Part shown: positions 1-8,214 of the stretch, piece after piece
How the letters are laid out: the number at the start of each line of letters is the position of its first letter
How positions within the stretch are numbered: position 1 is the first letter of the stretch
Origin: Lachnospiraceae bacterium
GTDB lineage: Bacteria > Bacillota > Clostridia > Lachnospirales > Lachnospiraceae
DNA length: 32,105 nt
Assembly (NCBI GenBank): GCA_029071325.1
Contig: JAIEAP010000046.1
Span: 1 to 32,105 of the forward strand
Reading direction: 5' to 3'
The notes under the pieces: generated by a model
The model's database searches: none
What the model was told of the DNA's origin: nothing
The model's input: the letters and a program-made list of their open reading frames with translations, nothing else
Translations under genes and position numbers: made by a program

Positions 1-1
1 T

Positions 2-112
2 CGAAGCATAAAAAGACAGAAAAAATATGATACGTCGGTGACAGCGGAATTTACACGCACCGGCTCAAGGATATCCTATGTATGCCTGCAAATCCCGGAG
101 AATGGATTATGA
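2..112 (+). CDS. possible 3' end of an unidentified gene (partial)
   Basis: One plus-strand frame is open from the window edge to a TGA at 110-112 (about 36 codons, ending in ICLQIPENGL-like residues: SRISYVCLQIPENGL). No start codon is visible and the fragment is too short to assign to a family. It would converge on the minus-strand coiled-coil gene, with the hairpin at 164-208 between them. It could equally be a chance open frame. Confidence 0.25.
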   Translation, partial: RSIKRQKKYDTSVTAEFTRTGSRISYVCLQIPENGL

Positions 113-159
113 TTTTCATAAAAGTAATTATGCGACAGCCCCTTCATATACATAGCAAC

Positions 160-208
160 AAAAATAATCTGGTATGTTCATCAGATTTCTCCTTACATAC
201 CAGATTAT
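160..208 (-). terminator. rho-independent terminator of the coiled-coil protein gene
   Basis: The arms at 164-177 and 195-208 are a perfect 14-bp inverted repeat (ATAATCTGGTATGT and its complement) around a 17-nt loop. On the minus strand the second arm runs into TTTTTG, so it terminates transcription from the gene ending at 251. The plus-strand side has no clean T run. Confidence 0.75.
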
Positions 209-250
209 CTTCCATTCATTTTTCTATTCTATCCAACAGTTCTGCCCATT

Positions 251-880
251 TTAAATGTAGTAATCAATCCTCCGGTAACGCTGCCCATCCGGCATCCCAT
301 CATCCTCTGGCAGTGAATCTGCTGCCTCCGCTTCTCCCGTCTCTGCTGCCAGTTCTTCCAGATTCTCTTCGCTCAATTCTTCCGGTAATTCCCCGGTAAT
401 ATCTTCCGTCATTTTCTCGGTGATATCTTCCGCAAGTTTCTCGGTGAGCTCCACCAGTTCGTCGAGACTCTCGGACAGTTCGCCCTTGATCTCGTCGATT
501 CCCAGCGCCTCTTCCACCATTTCCTTCTCGCGCTCTTCCGGTGTCTTGGGCTCCATCTTCTCGGCAGCTTCCGCCATCTTCTCCGCCCGTTCCATAGCCT
601 CGTCCATAACGTGCCTCATCTGCTCCTGATTATAGGCTGCCTTCGCCGCCGCAATCTGATCTTCATAAGAATGCAGCATATCTAACTTTCTGCTGATTCC
701 CTCCAGATCATCTGCCTTTATATTCTTAAGTTGTTCCTTCTGCTGTTCGAAGAAGGCAATCTGGCTGTCCCGTTGGTTCTGCCGCGCAATCTTCTCCTGC
801 GTGCTTTTCAACATACCTCCGATCACAAAGGGATTATTCCCAATCCCCATGCTCAAATTGCTCTGTATTTTAATATTCAT
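251..880 (-). CDS. uncharacterised glutamate-rich coiled-coil protein
   Basis: A 209-residue protein that I cannot assign to a named family. The first 25 residues are Gly/Asn-rich. Residues about 28-110 are rich in Gln, Lys, Glu and Ala with heptad-like spacing, predicting a coiled coil. Residues about 110-195 are very acidic, with repeated short blocks of the type EELxEELxE and ITEKMTEDITGELPEE. There is no signal peptide or membrane segment, so it is probably cytoplasmic. The start is supported by GAGGCGG upstream of the ATG. It is monocistronic, with a strong terminator downstream. Similar acidic coiled-coil proteins are common in Lachnospiraceae, but I know of no assigned role. Confidence 0.7.
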   Translation of the reverse strand: MNIKIQSNLSMGIGNNPFVIGGMLKSTQEKIARQNQRDSQIAFFEQQKEQLKNIKADDLEGISRKLDMLHSYEDQIAAAKAAYNQEQMRHVMDEAMERAEKMAEAAEKMEPKTPEEREKEMVEEALGIDEIKGELSESLDELVELTEKLAEDITEKMTEDITGELPEELSEENLEELAAETGEAEAADSLPEDDGMPDGQRYRRIDYYI

Positions 881-993
881 AAGCGCCGCCTCTCTAACAT
901 CGTGAAGTACTTACCATAATTATTTACATTTGTTATCGACATTCTAAGAGATTAACTTAACAGGCATACGCACTTTCTTACGATATCAAAATC

Positions 994-2376
994 TTAATTC
1001 ACGCTACTCCGGTATTTCTCCTGCCCAAGCTCCCGGACGATCATGATCACAGACACAATGCCCGCCACACCGTCAGCAATAGGACCGGCATACAGGATAC
1101 CGTCGATTCCTAAGAACAGGGGCAGTACCACGATCAGCGGCAGCAGGAACAATATCTGCCGTGTCAGAGACAGGAACATACCCATGCCCGGTCTGCCGAT
1201 GGCAGTAAAAATATTAGAGGTAACAGGCTGCACAAAATTCAGAAACGTAAACAACAGGTAGATGCGGAAATAACTGATGGCAAACCGGAAATATTCTTCC
1301 GATCCATCCCCGAACAACGCAATGATCTGTCTCGGCAGCAATTGGAACATACCGAACGCCGTGATGGATATAAGCAGTCCGATCAAAGCAGTGCGCAGGC
1401 ACGCCTGCTTCACCCGGCGGTATTTTTCCGCTCCGTAATTGAAGCTTACAATAGGCTGCAGGCCCTGGGACAATCCAATGATAAAGGAAAAGTACACTTG
1501 ATTCACCTTGGAAATGATACCGGCACATGCCAGTGGAATTGCCTCACCATAGGATGACCTTGCCCCATAATAGGTCAGGGATTTATTCAACACGATCTGC
1601 ACCACCATCATGGCAATCTGATTGCTGCAGGGCGCCGCTCCCAGCGACATGACACGCCCCACATAGCGGCGCTGCAGTATCATATGACGGCGGCGCAGCG
1701 TCACGGTTCTGGCATGTGCAAGATAGACCATTGCCATAATCCCTGCCGCATACTGACCAATAATGGTAGCCCACGCCGCACCTGCCATTCCCCAGTGCAA
1801 TCCAAATACAAACCACGCATCCAGAATAGTGTTGATCACCGCACCGGTAATATTGCACAGCATGGAAAACTGCGGACTGCCGTCCGCCCGGATCAGATGC
1901 CCTCCCCCATTACTGAAGATCAGCATAGGAAAGCCGATGGAGGTAATACGCACATAGGTGGCTGCATATTCCATGACGTCTCCCGGCGTACCGAAAAACA
2001 CCAGCAGCGGACGCAAAAACAGCTGCGTGACAAGGGTCAGCAATATACCTAAAAAAAGCATTCCGGTGATGGAATTGCCCATGTAATGCACGGCAGACTC
2101 CTCATCTCCTTGCCCCTTTGCCAGATTAAAGGCGGCAGCCCCGCCAATTCCAAACAGCAACGCCACCGCAATACAGGATGTGGTCAGGGGAAATGCAATA
2201 TTGGTTGCCGCATTTCCCAGCTCTCCCACGCTATTTCCGATAAAATACTGGTCTACCATATTATAAAGTGCGCTGGTGAGCATCGCAATAATGCTGGGCA
2301 CCGTAAACTTTAACAACAGCTTCTGTACCGGAAGCGTCCCCAGGGGATTCGCCCCTGTCCTCTCATTCCCTTCCAT
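994..2376 (-). CDS. MATE family multidrug/organic cation efflux protein
   Basis: A 460-residue integral membrane protein with about twelve hydrophobic segments in two MatE halves. The N-terminal signature is recognisable: GTLPVQKLLLKFTVPSI followed by YNMVDQYFIGN. Internal GG and FNLAKGQGD sequences are also typical. MATE proteins export drugs or metabolites by Na+ or H+ antiport; this one resembles the MepA/DinF-like Firmicutes branch, but its substrate cannot be read from sequence. Start: I prefer the ATG at 2376 behind AAAGGACAGAGGAA. A GTG at 2415 behind GGGTGA is an in-frame alternative that adds 13 charged residues. Full length for the family. Confidence 0.9.
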   Translation of the reverse strand: MEGNERTGANPLGTLPVQKLLLKFTVPSIIAMLTSALYNMVDQYFIGNSVGELGNAATNIAFPLTTSCIAVALLFGIGGAAAFNLAKGQGDEESAVHYMGNSITGMLFLGILLTLVTQLFLRPLLVFFGTPGDVMEYAATYVRITSIGFPMLIFSNGGGHLIRADGSPQFSMLCNITGAVINTILDAWFVFGLHWGMAGAAWATIIGQYAAGIMAMVYLAHARTVTLRRRHMILQRRYVGRVMSLGAAPCSNQIAMMVVQIVLNKSLTYYGARSSYGEAIPLACAGIISKVNQVYFSFIIGLSQGLQPIVSFNYGAEKYRRVKQACLRTALIGLLISITAFGMFQLLPRQIIALFGDGSEEYFRFAISYFRIYLLFTFLNFVQPVTSNIFTAIGRPGMGMFLSLTRQILFLLPLIVVLPLFLGIDGILYAGPIADGVAGIVSVIMIVRELGQEKYRSSVN

Positions 2377-2498
2377 TTCCTCTGTCCTTTTCTCTTTTTT
2401 CTCATAGTGTTCCACTTTTCACCCAATCATAAGACAAGTATGGCACGAAAATTGCCGCATTCATACGCCGGAACCTGGATGAGAAGATCGTATAACTC

Positions 2499-3350
2499 TT
2501 ATTCTTCCGCCAGATACTCCAATATGGAGTGGGCGGCAACATTTCCTTCCCCCACGGCCTTTGCGATCTGATACGGTCTGCCGGTACAATCTCCGGCAGC
2601 GTAGCAGCCCGGATGATTCGTCGCCTGCATGCGGTCCACCACAATATGTGCTCCGTCCATGGCAAGCCCCGGAAGCAGCGTAGCCGGTGCTACAGCGTTT
2701 CGCAGGATGAATACGCCGTCCACATTTCTTTCACCGCCGTCCGCTAACTCCACGCCGCTCACACGCTCCTCCCCTAAAATCTTGCGTATAGGCTTATCCA
2801 GCCGTTCTACATTGGGCAGGTCAATCCCTGATTCGCCGTAGGAGGTGTGCAGATACACTTTGCCGGCAATCCCCGCAAGATATTCTACTTCGTGCTCATA
2901 TCTGGGGGCGGCACAGAATACCGCTAAGTTTTTCTCCTTATACAGGAATCCGTCACAGGTGGCGCAGTAACTCACGCCGCGTCCCAAAAGTTCCGCCTCT
3001 CCCTCAAATCCTTTCGCGGTGATTACTCCTGTTGCAAGAAGAAGGGTCTTTGCTTCGTAAATCTCATTTTCCGCCAACAGCATGTAACCCTTCTTTGTTT
3101 TCGTAATATTCGTAACCATCCGGTCGGTAATGGCAAGCTCCATCTCTTCCCGGTGAGCTTCCATCCGCTGATTCAGTTCCTCTCCCGTGACAAGTCCCAT
3201 TCCCGGATAGTTCGCAATCTTTTCAGATTTTCTCACCTTGTCACTAAGCTCCTGTGCGCCGAACCAGATAATATCCTTGTTATGAAGTTTTAAATTGATG
3301 GCAGCCGACATTCCCGCCGGGCCGGTTCCTATGATCGCTGTATCGTACAT
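2499..3350 (-). CDS. thioredoxin reductase-like flavoprotein lacking a recognisable NADPH site
   Basis: A 283-residue protein of the TrxB fold, slightly shorter than the usual 305-315. The FAD-binding GTGPAG is at residues 8-13, the redox disulfide CATC at 129-132, and the C-terminal FAD motif AAGDC at 251-255. The second nucleotide-binding segment is degenerate: where TrxB has GGGxSA the sequence reads VFCAAPRY (144-151), and the HRRxxxR that grips the NADPH 2'-phosphate is replaced by LHTSYGESG. Known ferredoxin-dependent flavin thioredoxin reductases of clostridia also lack these motifs, so the donor may be ferredoxin rather than NADPH (inference). The start is the ATG after AAAGGAGAACGTG. 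It lies downstream of GNAT and EFR1 genes on the same strand. Confidence 0.85.
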   Translation of the reverse strand: MYDTAIIGTGPAGMSAAINLKLHNKDIIWFGAQELSDKVRKSEKIANYPGMGLVTGEELNQRMEAHREEMELAITDRMVTNITKTKKGYMLLAENEIYEAKTLLLATGVITAKGFEGEAELLGRGVSYCATCDGFLYKEKNLAVFCAAPRYEHEVEYLAGIAGKVYLHTSYGESGIDLPNVERLDKPIRKILGEERVSGVELADGGERNVDGVFILRNAVAPATLLPGLAMDGAHIVVDRMQATNHPGCYAAGDCTGRPYQIAKAVGEGNVAAHSILEYLAEE

Positions 3351-3398
3351 CACGTTCTCCTTTGCATCGCTGACATATTATAGGTTAATATTAAAAGT

Positions 3399-3851
3399 TT
3401 ACTGCCTATGCACATACATTCTTGTCATATCGGGCTCCCCGTCTCCCTGGACCATACACAGGAACTCCCAGCCATACCGCTCATAAAATGAAGTGTGGTC
3501 CGTGACAAGATAAAGTGTAGGGATTCCCTTTTCCTGCATATCATCGCAGACATACTGTAACAGCTTCCCTGCAATTCCCTGACAGCGGTATTCCTCCTCC
3601 ACATACACCGCGCAGACATTGGGTGACAGATCCTTGCGGTCATGGAAATCATTTTCTATAACGCCTAATCCTCCTGCGATCACATCCGCATCCATGGCAA
3701 GGTACCATTGGGGCACCGCTTCCTCTCCCCTCAGACATACCTCTATGCTGTCCCTGTACGCCTCCAGCGGAACACCCCACTTCCGGTGAAACCATTCCGC
3801 CGCCTGCTCTGCCATCTCACTATGCTCCCGCAGTTTTATCAATTCTATCAT
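3399..3851 (-). CDS. GNAT family N-acetyltransferase
   Basis: A 150-residue single-domain acetyltransferase. Motif A is visible as VCAVYVEEEYRCQGIAGKLL (residues about 75-94), with the pyrophosphate-binding Q/RxxGxxG/A pattern as CQGIAG. The C-terminal YLVTDHTSFYERYGWEF is the usual strand-helix-strand that closes the acetyl-CoA cleft. Substrate unknown. Strong site TAGGAGGAAGCA before the ATG. The TAG of that site is the stop of the upstream EFR1 gene (9-nt gap), so the two are probably translated from one mRNA. Confidence 0.88.
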   Translation of the reverse strand: MIELIKLREHSEMAEQAAEWFHRKWGVPLEAYRDSIEVCLRGEEAVPQWYLAMDADVIAGGLGVIENDFHDRKDLSPNVCAVYVEEEYRCQGIAGKLLQYVCDDMQEKGIPTLYLVTDHTSFYERYGWEFLCMVQGDGEPDMTRMYVHRQ

Positions 3852-3860
3852 TGCTTCCTC

Positions 3861-4622
3861 CTACAGATACGTTTCGATGGTTCCCTGCTGTACGACGCGC
3901 TTCCCCAACAGTGTGACCGCCTGCTTCGGACAGATGTTGACACACCGGTAACACATGGTGCATCTGCCCTCCGCTAGGACTTTGCTCCCTTCCAGACGCA
4001 GATTCTGCATGGGACACTGCTTCACACATGTTCCGCATCCCACACATCTGTTAAAATCTATTTTTAACCGATCCGTATATTGTCTGGTCTTGTGACCAAA
4101 GTACAGGCGCTGCCCAAACAGTCCCGCCATACGGCATAACCAGCTAAGCCCTTCCCTGGGCGGATGTCCCGCTTTCACTTCCCGAACCGCCGTACCTATC
4201 TTGTCTTCTGCCCGCTTCACCAACGCCCTGTTTTCTTCCCGGGAACGCTTCAACACCTTTTCGTCTGCGATACTGTCCGGCATTTTCAAATGCAGCCCGC
4301 CATTGATCCTAGCTCCATACTTACGCAGGCGGCGTGCCAGGATACCCGCTCCGTCTCCGCTGAATGCGCCCATTGTGGCAATCACGAAAACGTTCTTCCC
4401 CTGCCATAACCCGCGATTCTCATCTACAAAATCCCGCAGCATTTTGGGAATACTGCTGTACTGTACCGAATAGCTGATGACAATATCCTGATTTTCCCGA
4501 AGCAGCTCAACGGCTTTTTCATCCTCTATCCCTGACAGCCGAAACAAACCGCCGTACTCCCTCGCAAAAACCTCCAGCGCATATCTGGAATTCCCGGTTC
4601 CGCTAAAATATATTCCAAGCAT
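3861..4622 (-). CDS. EFR1 family flavodoxin-ferredoxin fusion
   Basis: A 253-residue protein with an N-terminal flavodoxin-like domain (residues 1-160; FMN phosphate loop FSGTGNS at 6-12) and a C-terminal di-[4Fe-4S] ferredoxin. The cluster ligands are Cys193, 196, 199, 203 and Cys221, 224, 227, 231, each set followed by Pro. EFR1 proteins are common in anaerobes and presumably shuttle electrons between an FMN and iron-sulfur clusters, but their partners are not established. The ATG follows the TGA of the tandem GNAT gene by one base (TGACATG), so coupling is likely. Its proximity to a TrxB-like protein without an NADPH site is suggestive but unproven. Confidence 0.9.
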   Translation of the reverse strand: MLGIYFSGTGNSRYALEVFAREYGGLFRLSGIEDEKAVELLRENQDIVISYSVQYSSIPKMLRDFVDENRGLWQGKNVFVIATMGAFSGDGAGILARRLRKYGARINGGLHLKMPDSIADEKVLKRSREENRALVKRAEDKIGTAVREVKAGHPPREGLSWLCRMAGLFGQRLYFGHKTRQYTDRLKIDFNRCVGCGTCVKQCPMQNLRLEGSKVLAEGRCTMCYRCVNICPKQAVTLLGKRVVQQGTIETYL

Positions 4623-4623
4623 G

Positions 4624-5607
4624 TCAATTCATTTCCTCCGTACGAGTATTATTACCAACGTACTTTTTCATCCAGATATGAGGACATCCTTGCTCATCTT
4701 CTACATCCCCATACGCTTCAAATCCTGATTTCCCGTAAAAATCGGCAGCCCTGCATTGCGCGTGCAGAGCCAGACTTTCTCCACCCACGCTCTGCACATA
4801 CCGCTCCGCTTCCTGAATCATAAGGGAACCTATGTTTTTCCCGCGGTATTCCTTCACAACAGCAAGCCTCCCAAGGATATACGATTCCCTCGACGCATCC
4901 CAGAACACACGGCAGGTTGCAATGGGAGCTTCCTCTTTACCGAACATCACAATATGTGCAGCCGTCTGATCTATCGTATCAAATTCTTCTTGAAATCCCT
5001 GTTCCTCCACAAACACAGTATGCCGGATGTTTCTCGCACAGTCAGGTAAAATATCATATACTTCTGTTCTGCAAATTAGCCAGCGTTCCTTCGGCAGGCA
5101 GCTCACATGCTCTGTCCGAATATCTCCCATTAACTGGCACGGGACGTCCTGATTCGTGTGATGATGCAGAAAGCCGCACTTTTCCTGCGCACGCTTTGAT
5201 TTGATGTTTCCGTCATAATACCCGCACCACAGCTTCTCCATATGCAATTCTTCAAACGCATAACGGGTGATCTCCCTCACTGCTTCCGGGATAAGCCCCT
5301 GTCCCCAAAACGGCACTCCAATCCAGTATCCGATCTCAGCCTCTGTATCCGGCAACGCAAGATTGCTGGCGGAACCTATCATCAGTCCGATGCTGCCCAC
5401 CGCATGGTCTTCGCTTTTCAGAATGACTGCATAGGTTTCCGGCTCTGATAACACATCCCGAATGATTTCCCGGCTGTTCTCCACACTGGTATGTACGGGC
5501 CAGCCCGCTATCGGTCCTACCTTGGGGTCACTGGCATATCGATATAAATCTTCTGCATCCGCCTCCTGCCACGGACGCAGCAACAAACGCTCTGTCTCTA
5601 ATCTCAT
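4624..5607 (-). CDS. tandem GNAT acetyltransferase (RimJ/L-like plus ElaA-like)
   Basis: A 327-residue protein with two complete GNAT domains. Residues 1-175 are RimJ/RimL-like: METERLLLRPW-type start (MRLETERLLLRPW), GYWIGVPFWGQGLIPEAV as motif A, and LWCGYYDGNIKSKRAQEKCGF near the end. Residues 180-320 are a second domain beginning WLICRTEVYDILPDC, with IRHTVFVEEQGF, which is typical of ElaA-like GNATs, then LAVVKEYRGKNIGSLMI as its motif A. The start is the ATG at 5607 behind AGGAG. The frame is open 30 codons further, but that stretch overlaps the upstream gene's 3' end and has no ribosome site. The two domains may have separate substrates. A former stop-codon loss between two adjacent GNAT genes is an alternative origin. 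Confidence 0.85.
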   Translation of the reverse strand: MRLETERLLLRPWQEADAEDLYRYASDPKVGPIAGWPVHTSVENSREIIRDVLSEPETYAVILKSEDHAVGSIGLMIGSASNLALPDTEAEIGYWIGVPFWGQGLIPEAVREITRYAFEELHMEKLWCGYYDGNIKSKRAQEKCGFLHHHTNQDVPCQLMGDIRTEHVSCLPKERWLICRTEVYDILPDCARNIRHTVFVEEQGFQEEFDTIDQTAAHIVMFGKEEAPIATCRVFWDASRESYILGRLAVVKEYRGKNIGSLMIQEAERYVQSVGGESLALHAQCRAADFYGKSGFEAYGDVEDEQGCPHIWMKKYVGNNTRTEEMN

Positions 5608-5681
5608 AATTACTCCTGCACCTCTCGATGATCGTTTAAATTCCCCCATACTTTTCGGAAAAATATTCCTCAACCTGGAAG

Positions 5682-6512
5682 TTATCGAGTTAAACAATAA
5701 ACCATAATTGCCTGTTGAACTTCCAAAAGATACCTCTTAAATTCATATCCAACAAAGTATTTTGATTCCATTACTTCTTCAGAAACTTCTTCCCCACGAC
5801 AAAAAGGCGGACAAGGATTTAGGATTGCACCATCATTTGCCATTTCCATCGCGGCAGTTGTAACCTGGCACTCCTTGAAATCCGCAAGAACACTTGCGGG
5901 CAAAGAGTCCGTACACACAATGTCTTTTCCAACCACTGCATCATAAATATTGTTATAGGCTGCCAAACCATCCATTTCATAACCATTACCACAGCATTGT
6001 TCCAAACTAAAACCCATGACTTCAGAAGCTTCTTTCCATGCTAATCCGATATTCCCTCTTTTACCGACAAATAAGAATCTGTCCTTCATGAAGTCCTTTC
6101 TCATCTTGGACAGAGCATACATATCCGACAAAATTTCACAAGGATGATTGAAATCTGTCATAGCATTAATAATAGGTACGTTTAAGCAAATAGACATTTT
6201 CTCTAACAAATGAATGTCCCTATGCCGCACAATAACCAAATCAGCCCAATTATTTAAATATCCGCACACGTCCTTTATATCTTCATTTTTATCCAAAGTC
6301 TCTGTTGGAAAGAGGATTGGCTGACCGCCTAACAGATAGATTCCTTTCTCAAATGTTACTCTTGTCCTAATACTGGAATTAGGAAAAAATAGAATAGCAC
6401 TTTTTCCTTTTAGTAAACTCTGGTATTTTCCTTTTCTAACTTCATCCGTCAATTTAAAAATATCATAAATATCATTCACATCATAATCTGTCAATCTAAT
6501 CAAACTCTTCAT
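5682..6512 (-). CDS. divergent ornithine/aspartate carbamoyltransferase family protein
   Basis: A 276-residue protein, shorter than OTCase (310-335). The carbamoyl phosphate loop is kept as SIRTR (47-51), as are the later Arg-His (RHRD from 96) and HPCE (123-126; normally HPxQ). The amino-acid side has changed: the OTCase SMG loop reads TDSLP (201-205) and the HCLP motif reads NPCP (232-235), followed by a typical RGEEVSEEV. It is therefore a real family member, but ornithine is doubtful as acceptor. Aspartate is also unsupported. No arginine or pyrimidine genes are nearby. ATG behind GAGAGGTG, 53 nt after the methyltransferase gene. A biosynthetic or catabolic role for an unidentified amine is possible. 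Confidence 0.8.
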   Translation of the reverse strand: MKSLIRLTDYDVNDIYDIFKLTDEVRKGKYQSLLKGKSAILFFPNSSIRTRVTFEKGIYLLGGQPILFPTETLDKNEDIKDVCGYLNNWADLVIVRHRDIHLLEKMSICLNVPIINAMTDFNHPCEILSDMYALSKMRKDFMKDRFLFVGKRGNIGLAWKEASEVMGFSLEQCCGNGYEMDGLAAYNNIYDAVVGKDIVCTDSLPASVLADFKECQVTTAAMEMANDGAILNPCPPFCRGEEVSEEVMESKYFVGYEFKRYLLEVQQAIMVYCLTR

Positions 6513-6565
6513 ATGTAATCACCTCTCAGATAAACAAATGACCAATTGACTTTACCCAGACTGTG

Positions 6566-7237
6566 TTATTTGATCGCAGCAATCACAGAAAACTTCTGGT
6601 ACGAATAAATACACTTGACTGTCTTATATCCACACTCATCCAACATTTTCATCTCTTGCTCCACCGAGCACTCTCTGTCTAGCTTTCTTCGTTCCTTCCA
6701 CAACGCAATGTCATGGTCGGTTAATCCCTCCTGCGTTAATTGGTTTTCCCAATAAGAATCAAACCAGTGATCCATCTGCGGCTGTCCTGCACAGAACTGG
6801 TCATAATTTACAAACAACCCGCCTTCCGGCAAAATATCATAGATCCGCGCAAACAGACAGGATTTCTCCTCATGCTCTAAATGATGAATGGACAGCGCAG
6901 AAGCTGCTATATCAAAAATCCCTTCCGGCAGCTCCTGTGCATAATCCAACATACGGCAGGTTACATTCGGTATGCCAGAAAATCTTCTACGGGCAACATT
7001 TAGCATCTCATCCGCTATATCAACAAGCACATATTCAGCTTCCGGATACTGCAAAAACCAATAATATGCTAATAACCCTGTTCCCGCGCCCAGATCTAAT
7101 ATCCGTTTCGGCGCGGTAATATTGGAAGCAATAAATTTTGTTGTACTTTGATAAAAATCATCAAAACAAGGAATAAACTTTTTGCGGTTACGGTCATATT
7201 CGTCCGCAATCCGATTAAACTGCTTTTCTATATCCAT
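6566..7237 (-). CDS. class I SAM-dependent methyltransferase
   Basis: A 223-residue protein. Motif I is ILDLGAGTG (residues 46-54), motif II is the acidic end of strand 2 (YVLVDIADEM), and motif III lies around DIAASALSIHHLEHE, typical of the Methyltransf_25/UbiE-like group of small-molecule methyltransferases. Length is normal. The substrate is unknown. The start has AGGAG with good spacing. It is the first gene before the carbamoyltransferase on the same strand, so the two may be co-expressed. Confidence 0.9.
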   Translation of the reverse strand: MDIEKQFNRIADEYDRNRKKFIPCFDDFYQSTTKFIASNITAPKRILDLGAGTGLLAYYWFLQYPEAEYVLVDIADEMLNVARRRFSGIPNVTCRMLDYAQELPEGIFDIAASALSIHHLEHEEKSCLFARIYDILPEGGLFVNYDQFCAGQPQMDHWFDSYWENQLTQEGLTDHDIALWKERRKLDRECSVEQEMKMLDECGYKTVKCIYSYQKFSVIAAIK

Positions 7238-7309
7238 GGTTTTACTCCTGTACCTTTCGACTATCCTTTAAAATCTATTGTAACTATAGTACCGTATTTT
7301 TCAAAATAG

Positions 7310-7924
7310 TCAACTTTTTATGTCATCTTTCCTCGTCTCATGTTGCATCATATCCAGGAGGCAACCCTTCACGCAGACCGAAAGGAATTGGGGTGAAGCA
7401 GTTTCCAATTTGATTTCTCCCTGCCCCATCCGTTTTGCGGCCTGGCTTCTGGACAAGCCCAAGACCTCGGCAATCTGCTTTTCCGGACGGATTTTTAATT
7501 CACAGGGATTATGTATGGCCAACACAGACATTTCTCCAAACTCATTACTTTCTGTTGTTTCATGCAGCTTCACAAAGTCATACTTTAATCTCTCGAAATC
7601 AATTTCCGCTTTGTTTCTCTTGAATAACTGCATATTTTTACCATACATTTCCGCAAGCTGCTCATCATTACTTAAAAAGCATTGATATTCGTTCTTTGGT
7701 ATGGAAGAAGCCTTTCGCCTCTCATAAATCGCAAGATTAAAGGTATGCTTACATTTCTCACATTGATAGATCAACCAGACGTCCAATTTGCTGCCGTTGG
7801 CATTGACGCGGAATTTTTTCGTGTTTATAAAATGTGTCTTTCTGCCGCAGCCGGAACAATTTCGAATCACCACAAACGATTCTTCGGGAACAATTTCATA
7901 TTCAATTTTCTTTAAATAGCTCAT
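7310..7924 (-). CDS. DUF1062 domain protein with N-terminal zinc ribbon
   Basis: A 204-residue protein that matches the DUF1062 pattern as I know it. Two CxxC pairs (Cys23/26 and Cys55/58) form a probable zinc ribbon. A helical middle follows, and the C-terminal segment KQIAEVLGLSRSQAAKRMGQG resembles an S4-like or helix-turn-helix RNA/DNA-binding motif. The function of the family is not established. Of two in-frame ATGs, the second (7924) is preferred because AGGAG directly abuts the first. Its promoter at 7979-8007 is overlaid by an inverted repeat, so it is likely regulated by a repressor. Confidence 0.8.
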   Translation of the reverse strand: MSYLKKIEYEIVPEESFVVIRNCSGCGRKTHFINTKKFRVNANGSKLDVWLIYQCEKCKHTFNLAIYERRKASSIPKNEYQCFLSNDEQLAEMYGKNMQLFKRNKAEIDFERLKYDFVKLHETTESNEFGEMSVLAIHNPCELKIRPEKQIAEVLGLSRSQAAKRMGQGEIKLETASPQFLSVCVKGCLLDMMQHETRKDDIKS

Positions 7925-7978
7925 TTGCATCTCCTGTTCATAGTAGGTTGATGCGCAGGCTATTACCTTACTTATTGT

Positions 7979-8008
7979 ATTATATTTGCAATAGCCGCGC
8001 TATGCAAA
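7979..8008 (-). promoter_or_regulatory. promoter with overlapping dyad for the DUF1062 gene
   Basis: On the minus strand TTGCAT (8007-8002), a 17-bp spacer and TATAAT (7984-7979) form a near-consensus promoter. An inverted repeat, TTTGCATAGC-GCG-GCTATTGCAAA (8008-7985, one extra T in the right arm), covers the -35 box and the whole spacer. This is the position of a repressor operator. Confidence 0.6.
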
Positions 8009-8106
8009 GTAAACAGGTGCAGTCATAAAGTACAGCTCCTCCTTTTTCAAATGATTCCCCTGTAGCTTACCAAATACCGCAAACAATAGATACCTTAAGA
8101 TTTTTT

Positions 8107-8142
8107 ACAAAAAAACATGAGCCGTCTGAAACCAGCTCACAT
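8107..8142 (-). terminator. orphan minus-strand terminator-like hairpin
   Basis: Arms at 8135-8142 and 8115-8122 pair over 8 bp with two G-U pairs around a 12-nt loop, and on the minus strand seven T residues follow. No minus-strand gene lies upstream, so it either ends a short antisense transcript or is left from a lost gene. Confidence 0.45.
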
Positions 8143-8152
8143 AGATCGAACG

Positions 8153-8181
8153 TTGAATCCTTACGCACTATCCTTTATAAT
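8153..8181 (+). promoter_or_regulatory. promoter of the WYL regulator gene
   Basis: TTGAAT (8153-8158), a 17-bp spacer and a perfect TATAAT (8176-8181), ending 33 bp before the start codon. Confidence 0.7.
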
Positions 8182-8214
8182 AAAATCATCTCAGGCACAA
8201 AAAGAGGAGAGAAA

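Noticed and set aside
136-194. A 17-codon ORF on the minus strand with AAGGAG and ATG in the loop and arm of the terminator at 164-208
   Set aside because: It starts inside a terminator hairpin and has no family resemblance. Probably chance.
82-399. A 105-codon plus-strand open frame at the left end
   Set aside because: It runs antisense through the terminator and the coiled-coil gene, has no ribosome site, and has low-complexity Ser/Pro/Leu composition typical of antisense reading.
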